From Peptococcaceae bacterium (GTDB lineage: Bacteria; Bacillota; Desulfotomaculia; Desulfotomaculales; JACDOK01), in NCBI GenBank assembly GCA_017656185.1, contig JACDOK010000006.1, positions 1 through 64,000 of the forward strand: 64,000 nt of DNA, in the 5' to 3' direction. The notes under the pieces are model-generated. The model made no database searches. It was not told the origin of the DNA and worked only from the letters and a program-made list of their open reading frames with translations. Made by a program: the position numbers and the translations under genes. Numbering within the stretch: position 1 is the stretch's first letter; each line of letters opens with the position of its first letter. Positions 33,633 to 41,811 of the stretch are shown here, piece by piece.

Positions 33633-35111
33633 ATGTTCTTCCGCCGGGTTGTCACCAAGCGTAATGGCAAAGAATACGTTTACCTTAAACTTATCGAAAA
33701 CTACCGCGAAGGCGGTAAGGTCAAACAACGGGTTATTGCCAATTTGGGCAACATTGATAAGCTTGACCCTGAAAAGGTAAATGCCCTCATTTCCGGATTG
33801 ACTAAACTCGCAGAACCCAGCGCCACAATAGAAGAGTCAATATTACATAAACACGATCCACCGCGTTTTCAGATGGATGACCTGCTTCACGTGTGGCACC
33901 GTCTTAATTTGTCTGATTTCCTGTACGGGGCACTTTCCCTGCCGCCTTCGGACAGGGCGCCCCTGCTTTTAAAGGCAATGGTCTTTCACAAACTGCTTTT
34001 CCCCAACGATCATCGTCCTATTGCGGCCAGCTACCCCGCTCTAAACATGCCTGAACTTGAGGGCCTTAAGATCCCGGGTATTGAGTTTTACCAGGCTGCA
34101 ACTTCCCTAGCAGGCATCAAGGAGCAGCTTGCCGTCTATCTATTTGATACCCTGCAGACGCTTTTCGGCAAGCCTCCTTTCCTTTATTTAACTTTGCTGC
34201 CCGCCGAGTACGTTGGAAACGAGTGTGCCATCACCACTGCCGGCACCACCTACCAAATTCGGCCTTACCGGCAGCACCTGAATATACTGCTCACAATCTT
34301 CCCACCCGATATTCCACTGGGCTGTACCATACACCAGACATTTAACACGGCAGATATTACTGCGTCATCGTTAAATCTCAGTAAACGCGCGGGCGTGGAA
34401 GCATGCCTGGTTATTGATAACAAAGACACTCAACAACTCAATTCTACCTTATCGAGCCGCAATATATCTTTTATTAAGTCATTACCGCCGGAGGAATACG
34501 CGGTGATTCCCGTATCCACCAAAGACCTCTGGCGGGATCGCGATGCTTTCACCATCAATAACACCTTGTGGGTTAAGGATATCACCAAACCCGACCGGCG
34601 TTATATCATCTGCCACGATCTTCACCCGGCGGCCGCTTCCGACCAGGCCCTGGAACACACCCTACGGCGGGCGGCCCAGGAACTGGATAAAATCCGGTCC
34701 TTGGTCAGGCAGGGCAAACTGCGCCGTCAAAAGACCATTGACAAAAAGATTACAGCCATCCTGCAAAAGTACGGATGTCAAAACTATTTTGACGTCCGCT
34801 TTGACCCTACTAACCAAAACCTGCATTACTACCGCAATGAGGAGGTGATTAACAGGGCGAAAACATTACAACGCACGCGGGTTCTAGAGACCAACCTCCG
34901 GGCCTTGCCAGCCCTGGACATCGTTACCGCCTTCCAGCGATGCAGCAAGCTTAAAAACTGTATGGCGCTGGTCAGCGACCTTACCAAGATCCCGGTGGTA
35001 CATCCCTACAACGAGTTCCACCACTCTAGGGAGTACATAACCGGTCAGGCCTTGATCCATATGCTGAGCTGTACGCTGGAACGGTTAGTCTCTAGGGACC
35101 TTAACAGCTAA
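33633..35111 (+). CDS. IS1634-family transposase-like protein with degenerate DDE site
   Basis: An intact 492-residue ORF. The N-terminus ('RNGKEYVYLKLIENYREGGKVKQRVIANLGN') is typical of IS1634/IS1549 transposases, and the C-terminus 'IPVVHPYNEFHHSREYITGQALIHML' matches the family's terminal domain. By my alignment, the first catalytic Asp of the 'YDxT' block is Leu ('FLYLTLL'), and the family 'VERxFR' Glu is Val ('DIVTAFQ'), while the second Asp is kept ('LVIDNKD'). No terminal inverted repeats were seen, and the gene has its own promoter, leader hairpin and operator-like repeats. It may be domesticated, possibly as a DNA-binding protein. GGCGGTGATC precedes the ATG. Confidence 0.75.
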   Translation: MFFRRVVTKRNGKEYVYLKLIENYREGGKVKQRVIANLGNIDKLDPEKVNALISGLTKLAEPSATIEESILHKHDPPRFQMDDLLHVWHRLNLSDFLYGALSLPPSDRAPLLLKAMVFHKLLFPNDHRPIAASYPALNMPELEGLKIPGIEFYQAATSLAGIKEQLAVYLFDTLQTLFGKPPFLYLTLLPAEYVGNECAITTAGTTYQIRPYRQHLNILLTIFPPDIPLGCTIHQTFNTADITASSLNLSKRAGVEACLVIDNKDTQQLNSTLSSRNISFIKSLPPEEYAVIPVSTKDLWRDRDAFTINNTLWVKDITKPDRRYIICHDLHPAAASDQALEHTLRRAAQELDKIRSLVRQGKLRRQKTIDKKITAILQKYGCQNYFDVRFDPTNQNLHYYRNEEVINRAKTLQRTRVLETNLRALPALDIVTAFQRCSKLKNCMALVSDLTKIPVVHPYNEFHHSREYITGQALIHMLSCTLERLVSRDLNS

Positions 35112-35117
35112 AACTAT

Positions 35118-35208
35118 TTGTCATTACAATCAGGCACACGGTCAATTGTATTTTAGCATTATTGCTTAATTGTTGCAAGAGAGAATCGTAATTTTTTTCT
35201 GTCACTAC
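35118..35208 (+). promoter_or_regulatory. Two TTGTCA(T/C)TAC motifs after the transposase-like gene
   Basis: TTGTCATTAC at 35118-35127 and CTGTCACTAC at 35199-35208, 81 bp apart, in the 150-bp gap before the small membrane protein. The spacing is close to the 85 bp between the two copies upstream of the transposase-like gene, and the orientation is the same. Confidence 0.5.
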
Positions 35209-35261
35209 ATGCGTTTCTTATCTTAGATGTCCCTGGCACAACAGGTTGAGGAGTGATCCGT

Positions 35262-35441
35262 ATGTTAACGGAATGGGCATTATCGCTTAGCAATCTTTAC
35301 CAAGACAGCGTTCTGATCTTCGGCTTGCTGGTACTGGTCATTGTGATCGGTTCCAGCGCTGCCCTCGGAGCCGTTAATGAAATCCTGGCCTTGCTCGGTC
35401 GCAGACACAGGGAAACGCGTACACATCGGGTTGAACCTTAG
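35262..35441 (+). CDS. Small single-pass membrane protein
   Basis: A 59-residue protein with one membrane helix ('SVLIFGLLVLVIVIGSSAALGAV') and a basic C-terminus. ATG 35262 has GAGGAGTGATC upstream; the track's GTG is three codons earlier. It lies 80 bp before the TauE-like gene and probably belongs to that transcription unit. The function is unknown; it may be an accessory of the transporter. Confidence 0.6.
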   Translation: MLTEWALSLSNLYQDSVLIFGLLVLVIVIGSSAALGAVNEILALLGRRHRETRTHRVEP

Positions 35442-35521
35442 CTCTAAGAAGACAAAATCCTGGTCCTGAGCCGGGCTTCCAGCAACAGCGCCGGGAGCGC
35501 TGAAGAAAGGATGATGTTCCT

Positions 35522-36436
35522 ATGTATTTGTCTCTCGCCGAAACATTTGTAAACCCATTAGCTCTTTTCACCATCAGCATTGCTGTGGGATTACTAATGA
35601 GGTTTACGGGACCGACCGGGTCCCTGCTGTTGACCCCGGCCCTGAACATTTTCGGGGTACCGATGAGTTTTGCGGTAGGCACCAGCATTACCTGTCTTTT
35701 CGGTAAAGGTATTATGGAAACTTTCCGCAGAGACGCATTCCGCGATCTCGACCTTAAAGCGGCTGTACTCCTCGGTTTGCAGGCCGCAGCCGGTATCAGC
35801 CTGGGGAAAGTGGTACTCCTGACCATGGCCGATCTCAATATCTCCGGCGTAATCGTACGCTGGATATACGCAGCTCTCTTCTTCCCGGCCCTTATTGCCC
35901 TTTGGCAGCACAGGTGGCAACCGGCAAAGGTCGACCGGCTGGCCTACCGTTCGAACATCCTTCTACCCCTGGTCGCCCTGGCTGCAGGACTGTTTACAGC
36001 CATTGTAGGAGCGCACGGGTTGCTTCTTTTAGGCCCGGCACTGGTACTGCTGGGAGTCACGCCCCGCAGCATACCGGCCACCGGAGCACTGGCCTTTCTT
36101 ATCGCCTCCGGTTGGGGAGCATTCTCCTACGCTTTCGGCGGGCGGGTGGAGACTCTGCTGGCGCTCCTGCTTCTCGTAGGCATCACTCTTGGCGACCAAA
36201 TGGGAGGCTATCTCAAACAGGCCCATAGCGAGGTTTTACGCCGGGCCCTCAGTACCGTCCTGGTGCCCGCTGCCGCAGCCGTACTGCTGAAACAGTGCGG
36301 TCTTACCACCCCTGCGGGCTATCTGATCTGGGGTGCCAGTGGACTTATCATCCTTGCCGGCCTGGTTGGGGCTATGTTCGGATCGACCTCAAAACAAGAT
36401 CTGGTCTTTCAGAACCAAAGCCATGTTTGGCGTTAA
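35522..36436 (+). CDS. Divergent TauE/SafE-family membrane protein
   Basis: A 304-residue polytopic membrane protein with the two-repeat TauE layout. The N-terminal motif is altered ('FTGPTGSLLLTPALNIFGVPMSFAVGTS' keeps LTPAL and the AVGTS step but not the GxGGG loop), and the second half has 'AIVGAHGLLLLGPALVLLGVTPRSIPATGA'. It is more distant from the other three copies in the window than they are from each other. It belongs to the run 35262-43132 with the SLC13-type carrier, CBS protein, ArsB/NhaD-type carrier and two-component system. The substrate is unknown; a small oxyanion is likely. Confidence 0.75.
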   Translation: MYLSLAETFVNPLALFTISIAVGLLMRFTGPTGSLLLTPALNIFGVPMSFAVGTSITCLFGKGIMETFRRDAFRDLDLKAAVLLGLQAAAGISLGKVVLLTMADLNISGVIVRWIYAALFFPALIALWQHRWQPAKVDRLAYRSNILLPLVALAAGLFTAIVGAHGLLLLGPALVLLGVTPRSIPATGALAFLIASGWGAFSYAFGGRVETLLALLLLVGITLGDQMGGYLKQAHSEVLRRALSTVLVPAAAAVLLKQCGLTTPAGYLIWGASGLIILAGLVGAMFGSTSKQDLVFQNQSHVWR

Positions 36437-36519
36437 ACCGGTCGCAACAGTAAAACCGGTAACAACCGATCCAGAACATCACACTAAATATTACGGAGAC
36501 GAAAGGAGTGCATATTAAT

Positions 36520-37959
36520 ATGGAACCTTCGGTCAGCCCGGAACCTTCCCCGCGCTACAGTTTCGGGACCTTAATTAAGGACCGTAAATGGTTTTTAGTG
36601 GCGGTCAGCATCGCCGTCATTATCTGCCTGCTGCCGACACCGGAGGGCCTTTCGGTGGAGGGTAAATATGCCCTGGCCTTGATGAGCTTTGTCGTCGTCT
36701 GCTTCTTTACCGAGGCCATCCCCCTGCCAGCCGTGGCCCTGACAATCGGTTCTTATCAGGTTCTTATGGGCATCACCACTTTCCGTGAAGTACCCAAAAC
36801 CTTTATGGCCGATGCCGTAGCCTTCATCATGGGCGCTTTGATGATCGGTGCCGTACTGGTCAGGCATGGTATTCACAACCGCATCGCACTTTTTATCCTG
36901 CGCTTGTCCGGTACTAATGTAACCCGCGTCTCTTTTGGTATCGTTACTTTCTGTGCCCTTTGCGCCGGTTTTGTCTCGGAACACGCCACCGCCACTATTA
37001 TGCTGCCGGTCGGCATGGGTATCGTGGCATTGAGCGGCGGCATCGAAAAAGTACCGCGCCTGGGCAAAATGTTGATGCTCTGCATCGCTTACGGCTGTGT
37101 CATCGGCGGTCTGGCTTCGCCCTCCGGCGGCGCCCGCAACGCCCTGATGATCGGTTTTCTGCAGCAGTACGATATTACCGTCACTTACGGGCAGTGGCTT
37201 TTGATGTGTTTCCCGTTTACCCTGCTTATGATCCCCGTCGTGGTCTTCTGGCTTAACAAGTTCTTTAAACCCGAAGTCAAAGACCTCGGCCCGGCGGTAG
37301 AAAAAATTAAGACTGACATGGCCAAAGAAGGCGGCCTGACCACGCAGGGTAAGATGGCCCTGGGCCTGTTTATAGCGGTGCTCTTCCTCTGGATCACCCA
37401 GAGCCACCACATCGGTCTCGGCAACATCGCCGTTATGGGTGCTATTGTGGCCTTAATCCTCGGCCTGGTGGACTGGAAGTTTATCGAAAAGCAGACCCAA
37501 TGGGGCGTAGTGATCCTGTACGCCGGAGCCATCTCGATGGGCTGCATGCTTGAAAAGACAGGCGCAGCCCTGTGGTTGGCCCAGAAACTTCTAGCTATCG
37601 CCGGATTTTTCGGGATTTCCAAAGACCTGCCGCTTATCGCTGCCACCAGTACCATTACCGCTATTACCACCAACATGATGGCCGACGGCCCGACGGTAGC
37701 GGTACTAGGTCCTATCCTGTTGAAAACCGCCGAGCTTTCCGGCACTTCACCGATAGCCCTCGGTATCGCGACCTCTCTCGCCGCGGCCTTTGCCTACGTG
37801 CTCATCATCGGTACACCGGCCAACGCCATCGTTTATGGTCCAGGATATCTGAAGGCCAGCGATTATCTTAAGGCCGGATTCCCCTTATTCTTACTTTCCC
37901 TGGTCGTGATGCTGCTGTTGATTGTGGGTACCTGGTGGAAAGTGCTGGGTATCTGGTAG
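36520..37959 (+). CDS. SLC13/DASS-family anion:sodium symporter
   Basis: A protein of about 479 residues with 11 or more membrane segments. DASS signatures: 'CFFTEAIPLPAVALTI' near the N-terminus, 'GCVIGGLASPSGGARNALMIGFL' (first SNT-type loop) and 'TITAITTNMMADGPTVAVLGPILL' plus 'VLIIGTPANAIVYGPGYLK' (second). Members import sulfate, dicarboxylates or citrate with Na+. Beside sulfate-reduction genes, sulfate is an attractive substrate, but dicarboxylates cannot be excluded. ATG 36520 is used; the GTG in the track overlaps the SD. A GC-rich hairpin follows the stop. Confidence 0.88.
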   Translation: MEPSVSPEPSPRYSFGTLIKDRKWFLVAVSIAVIICLLPTPEGLSVEGKYALALMSFVVVCFFTEAIPLPAVALTIGSYQVLMGITTFREVPKTFMADAVAFIMGALMIGAVLVRHGIHNRIALFILRLSGTNVTRVSFGIVTFCALCAGFVSEHATATIMLPVGMGIVALSGGIEKVPRLGKMLMLCIAYGCVIGGLASPSGGARNALMIGFLQQYDITVTYGQWLLMCFPFTLLMIPVVVFWLNKFFKPEVKDLGPAVEKIKTDMAKEGGLTTQGKMALGLFIAVLFLWITQSHHIGLGNIAVMGAIVALILGLVDWKFIEKQTQWGVVILYAGAISMGCMLEKTGAALWLAQKLLAIAGFFGISKDLPLIAATSTITAITTNMMADGPTVAVLGPILLKTAELSGTSPIALGIATSLAAAFAYVLIIGTPANAIVYGPGYLKASDYLKAGFPLFLLSLVVMLLLIVGTWWKVLGIW

Positions 37960-37971
37960 TACCACCCCGGC

Positions 37972-37990
37972 GGGAGGGGCTTCCCCTCCC
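37972..37990 (+). terminator. GC-rich hairpin after the SLC13-type gene
   Basis: GGGAGGGG-ctt-CCCCTCCC with a pyrimidine-rich but not T-only tail (GTCCTCTTCAT). It may be a partial terminator or an mRNA-stabilising hairpin within the operon. Confidence 0.5.
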
Positions 37991-38062
37991 GTCCTCTTCA
38001 TCTAAATCAAAGGTGATACAGATCAAGTCTTAGCAGATCGCGAAAGGGTGAATAGCAGACCT

Positions 38063-38581
38063 ATGCCGCACGATAAGTCCGTTAAGGATTTGATGCTGCC
38101 CCTCGCCGACTGCCCGGCGGTATCCCCCGACGATACGGTACAGCGTGCCGTCACGCTGCTCAAGAAAGGAGCGGTATCGGGGCACCAGTTTGTTTTGGTC
38201 ATGAATGACAGCGGGCAACCGGTCGGTCTCCTCAGCCGGCGGGCGCTGCTCAGGATCCTGGAACCTAAATTTGTAGTCACCGACCGGTGGGCCCTGCCGG
38301 TGTTTTGGAACGGTTTTTTTACCGATAAATGCAAAGAAGAAGCCAAAAAGAAAGTGAAAGACATTATGCGGCCCATCAACGTTCTGACCGTGGAAACGGA
38401 TGACCCCATCACCAAGGCGCTGCATATTATGGTCAGCAACCATATAGGCATTCTTCCGGTCCTCAAGGATGGTAAAGTAGTGGGAGTTTTACGTCTCCAC
38501 GAAATCTTTCAGGAATTTGCCGGTCTCGTTGCCGATCCGGATATTAAAACACAACCTGTAAGCAGGAACAACCGGGGTTAA
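38063..38581 (+). CDS. CBS-domain pair protein with FWxG linker (transporter-associated)
   Basis: A protein of about 172 residues with two CBS motifs, 'KSVKDLMLPL...' and 'KKVKDIMRPINVL', which usually bind adenosine nucleotides. Between them is 'LPVFWNGFFTDKCKEEAKKK', a segment shared in outline (FWxGxF/W) with the CBS proteins at 43395 and 46014. It lies between the SLC13-type and ArsB/NhaD-type carriers, so a gating or sensing role for the transporters is likely. The SD AAGGGTGA fits ATG 38063, not the track's GTG 38048, which it overlaps. No catalytic domain is present. Confidence 0.85.
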   Translation: MPHDKSVKDLMLPLADCPAVSPDDTVQRAVTLLKKGAVSGHQFVLVMNDSGQPVGLLSRRALLRILEPKFVVTDRWALPVFWNGFFTDKCKEEAKKKVKDIMRPINVLTVETDDPITKALHIMVSNHIGILPVLKDGKVVGVLRLHEIFQEFAGLVADPDIKTQPVSRNNRG

Positions 38582-38696
38582 TGGATAAATGGTATATGGT
38601 ACCCTTTCTCTATGATATCCTTTTAATATAGTACCCTCTGGAGCAGCAACGAGCCGGCTGTCAGTCTCATATTTTTGAGGAGGGGAGTAGAAAGCA

Positions 38697-40136
38697 ATGG
38701 AGCACCACTCGATTTTGGCCATACCGGAACACATGCAGGTAACTTTTGCCGCCGCCATTTTTTTGCTTACGTATGCCGTCATCGTATCGGAGAAAATTCA
38801 CCGTGCGGTGGCCGCTTTCATCGGCGCCGCCGTTCTGGTTATCACCGGAATACTGACGCCGGAACTGGCCGTCCATTACGTGGATTGGAATACCATCGGA
38901 CTGCTGGTTGGTATGATGATAATTGTCGGGGTTACACGCGAGACCGGTGTCTTTGAATTTTTGGCCATCAAGGCCGCTAAGATGGCTCACGGCCGGCCGC
39001 TGGCCATTATGGCTTCACTGGCACTGGTTACCGCCGTCCTGTCGGCCCTGCTTGATAACGTAACGACCGTACTGCTCATTGTACCGGTAACCTTCGCCAT
39101 CGCGCGCAAGCTGGAATTGAGCCCCATCCCGTTCTTAATTGTAGAAATCCTCTCTTCCAACATCGGCGGTACGGCCACACTGATCGGCGACCCCCCCAAC
39201 ATTATGATCGGCAGTGCCACCCACCTCGGCTTCCTGGACTTTGTCATCAATTTGACACCGGTTGTAATCTTAATACACGTAACGACAGTCTTCATTTGCC
39301 AGCTTATTTATAAGCGTAAGATGTTGGTAACACCGGAAATACAGCAGCGCATTTACGAAATCGATGAGACCCAGGAATTAAAAGACATTCCGTTAATGAA
39401 GAAATGCCTATTCGCCCTTGGTGTAACCATAACGGGCTTCTTCCTGCACCAGTTCCTCGGCCTAGAGTCAAGCGTCATCGCATTAAGCGGTGCCAGTTTG
39501 CTGCTTCTGATCACCAGAGCCGACCCCGAACACCCGCTGCATACCGTGGAGTGGCCGGTAATTTTCTTCTTTATCGGCCTGTTTGTGGTTGTCGGCGCCC
39601 TGGAAGAAGTCGGCATCATCGAGGCCTTAGCCCACTATGCCCTTGAAATTACGGGCGGCATAGTCGTACCTACCGGTATGTTGATCCTGTGGATTTCGGC
39701 CCTGGCCTCCGCTTTTGTCGATAACATACCGTTCGTCGCCACGATGATCCCGCTGATTAAAAACATGGCCTTAGAAAATGCCGACATCAATGCTATGCAG
39801 AACTTCCTGTGGTGGTCCCTATCCCTGGGGGCCTGCCTCGGCGGCAACGGCACCATTATCGGGGCCTCGGCCAATGTCGTGGTCATCGGAATGGCTGAAA
39901 AACGCGGCAGCCGTATTACCTTTATCAATTTCTTTAAAATCGCCTTTCCGCTGATGATCATGTCTATCATTATATCTACCGGTTACCTGCTCGTCTGGTA
40001 TTACCTGCACACCACGGTAGCCCTAGTCAGCACGCTGGTAGTAGCATTAGCTGTGGCCGGTATTCTCAGCATCTTCAATAAACGACTGGCCAAACAAAGC
40101 GTGCGGCACGATGCCGATCAAATCAAGAGTGCCTAG
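38697..40136 (+). CDS. ArsB/NhaD-type (ion transporter superfamily) membrane carrier
   Basis: A 479-residue protein with about 12 membrane segments in two inverted halves. Each half carries the superfamily loop: 'LDNVTTVLLIVPVT' with 'SSNIGGTATLIGDPPNIMIGSATH', and 'VDNIPFVATMIPLI' with 'SLGACLGGNGTIIGASANVVVIG'. This is the pattern of ArsB, NhaD and the P-protein/YbiR group. The substrate could be Na+/H+ exchange or an oxyanion; the surrounding genes favour an anion. GAGGAGGGG precedes the ATG. A strong terminator follows. Confidence 0.88.
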   Translation: MEHHSILAIPEHMQVTFAAAIFLLTYAVIVSEKIHRAVAAFIGAAVLVITGILTPELAVHYVDWNTIGLLVGMMIIVGVTRETGVFEFLAIKAAKMAHGRPLAIMASLALVTAVLSALLDNVTTVLLIVPVTFAIARKLELSPIPFLIVEILSSNIGGTATLIGDPPNIMIGSATHLGFLDFVINLTPVVILIHVTTVFICQLIYKRKMLVTPEIQQRIYEIDETQELKDIPLMKKCLFALGVTITGFFLHQFLGLESSVIALSGASLLLLITRADPEHPLHTVEWPVIFFFIGLFVVVGALEEVGIIEALAHYALEITGGIVVPTGMLILWISALASAFVDNIPFVATMIPLIKNMALENADINAMQNFLWWSLSLGACLGGNGTIIGASANVVVIGMAEKRGSRITFINFFKIAFPLMIMSIIISTGYLLVWYYLHTTVALVSTLVVALAVAGILSIFNKRLAKQSVRHDADQIKSA

Positions 40137-40161
40137 GCAATACAGCATTAAGCAATGAACA

Positions 40162-40220
40162 GGCACCCGGCACTCAGGTAAGCCGGAAATGCAAGCAAAC
40201 CTGAGTGCTGGGTGCCTTTC
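40162..40220 (+). terminator. Strong 18-bp stem terminator after the ArsB/NhaD-type gene
   Basis: GGCACCCGGCACTCAGGT (40162-40179) pairs with ACCTGAGTGCTGGGTGCC (40199-40216) with one mismatch or wobble, followed by TTTCTTT. The core GCACTCAG/CTGAGTGC recurs in the inverted repeat at 43160-43257. Confidence 0.85.
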
Positions 40221-40275
40221 TTTAAAAAGAAACACCTTATGTTTGTTATCCCGGGAAAGGTAGATGACGTAAAAC

Positions 40276-41811
40276 ATGCTGCCGATTTTTGTACGCCGCA
40301 GTCTCAGTTTTCAAATTACCGTCATTATCTTAATCATTCTGGGCGTCCCTATCCTGGTAATGCTCTACGACATTTTTTACGCCGCCAAGACGGACCAAAT
40401 GCTCTTGGTAAACAAAGAAGAACGATTGGCTACCATTGTCCGTTTCTTAGACGTGCAGCTAACCAGCAACCTTCCGAAAGAACTACCTAAAGATCCCGAA
40501 GAACAGGGCAGGCTTTTAAAACAATCCTTTGATGCTATCGCACAGCCCCTGGTGCAGCAGTATCCAGGCGTCAGATTGGGCCTATATGTCCCTGCCAACG
40601 ATACCATGAGTGTACAGGGTTTTTTGCATAATTACCGCGTGTTATCACCCGAGGAACAGGCCATCCGCCAACAAAGGATCAGGGAAGAAGCATCTTCGGG
40701 TATCAAGGCGGTCCTTGCCAGCGGCGAGCCTCTGGCAAGGCTGGCGGGTAGCCCGGATGACCAGTTTTTCGAGCACCTGGTTCCGATTATCCTTAATGAA
40801 CAGGTAGCGGCAGTGGTCTGGGCCGAAGAAAGGCTTAATCCCATTTTTACCAAAAGCCGCCATTTCCGTATGGTCACCCGCTGTCTGACCATCCTGGGTT
40901 TTTTCGTCGGAGCGGCCGGAGCCCTGGTAATCATCCTTAATATCACCCGGCGCGTCGAACAGATCAGGCAGGGGCTAATGAAAATTACCCAAAATTTTGA
41001 CTGCCGCATCCCCAACCTGCCGGGAGAATGGGGTCAAATTGTCGAAGAAATAAACAATATGGCGGCATCCCTGCAGAAAAAAGAAAAACTGGAAGAGCAG
41101 GTGCGGCGGTCCGCCAACCTGGCATCTTTGGGGCGGCTGGTGACCGGCATAGCCCATGAGCTGCGGAACCCTATCGGCATTATCAAGGCATCTATTCAGC
41201 TTATGGAAAGAGATCCCCAGCTGGCTGCCGGGGTCAAGGAATACACCACCGTTATCAAGGAGCAGGTTGACAGGCAGAACCGGGTGATTACCGAGCTGCT
41301 GGAATTCGGTCGTCCCAGCAGGCAGATTATCCAGCCGCTGAACCTCAACCAGCTTCTGAAATCGGTTTTAACCTTTACGGAGCCCCTTCTCCGCCAGCAT
41401 CATATTACTTTGCAGCTTAACACCTCCGATGACCTGCCCCAGGTAGAAGGCGACGGAGAGAAGATCAAACAGGTGTTTGTCAACCTTATTTTCAATGCCG
41501 TACAAGCCATGCCGGAAGGAGGCCGCTTGACCATATCGTCTTATCGGGACGGGTCCAACGTAGTAATGACATTTGCGGATACCGGGCCGGGTATTCCCAA
41601 AGAGAATCTGCCGCACATTTTTGATCCCTACTTTACCACAAAAGAAACCGGCAGCGGATTGGGTCTGGCTATTTGTCATCAAATCGTCAAGCTGCACGAC
41701 GGCAGCATCCAAGCCGTAAACGTGCATCCTCACGGGGCGAAACTCATTATTTCATTACCCGTTATGAAAGGTGATGGAAAGAGCTATGAAACCCAAAATT
41801 CTGATCATTGA
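40276..41811 (+). CDS. Sensor histidine kinase (ZraS/AtoS type)
   Basis: A 511-residue membrane kinase. Two membrane segments ('ITVIILIILGVPILVMLYDI' and 'LTILGFFVGAAGALVIILNI') flank an extracytoplasmic domain of about 180 residues ('GVRLGLYVPANDTM', 'FLHNYRVLSPEEQ'). A HAMP-like region, the H box 'GIAHELRNPIG', N box 'NLIFNAVQAM' and G boxes 'DTGPGIP' and 'GSGLGLAI' follow. It overlaps the NtrC-type regulator gene and is its probable partner. The sensor domain is closely related to that of the kinase at 51297, so both may detect the same signal. The signal is unknown. Confidence 0.93.
   Translation: MLPIFVRRSLSFQITVIILIILGVPILVMLYDIFYAAKTDQMLLVNKEERLATIVRFLDVQLTSNLPKELPKDPEEQGRLLKQSFDAIAQPLVQQYPGVRLGLYVPANDTMSVQGFLHNYRVLSPEEQAIRQQRIREEASSGIKAVLASGEPLARLAGSPDDQFFEHLVPIILNEQVAAVVWAEERLNPIFTKSRHFRMVTRCLTILGFFVGAAGALVIILNITRRVEQIRQGLMKITQNFDCRIPNLPGEWGQIVEEINNMAASLQKKEKLEEQVRRSANLASLGRLVTGIAHELRNPIGIIKASIQLMERDPQLAAGVKEYTTVIKEQVDRQNRVITELLEFGRPSRQIIQPLNLNQLLKSVLTFTEPLLRQHHITLQLNTSDDLPQVEGDGEKIKQVFVNLIFNAVQAMPEGGRLTISSYRDGSNVVMTFADTGPGIPKENLPHIFDPYFTTKETGSGLGLAICHQIVKLHDGSIQAVNVHPHGAKLIISLPVMKGDGKSYETQNSDH

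Noticed and set aside
35234-35249. TGGCACaacaggTTGA resembling a -24/-12 promoter
   Set aside because: Spacing is one base too long, GC at -12 is missing, and it would place the transcript start inside the SD of the 35262 gene.
37960-38062. Riboswitch in the gap before the CBS gene
   Set aside because: Only a simple GC hairpin is present; no conserved aptamer blocks were found.
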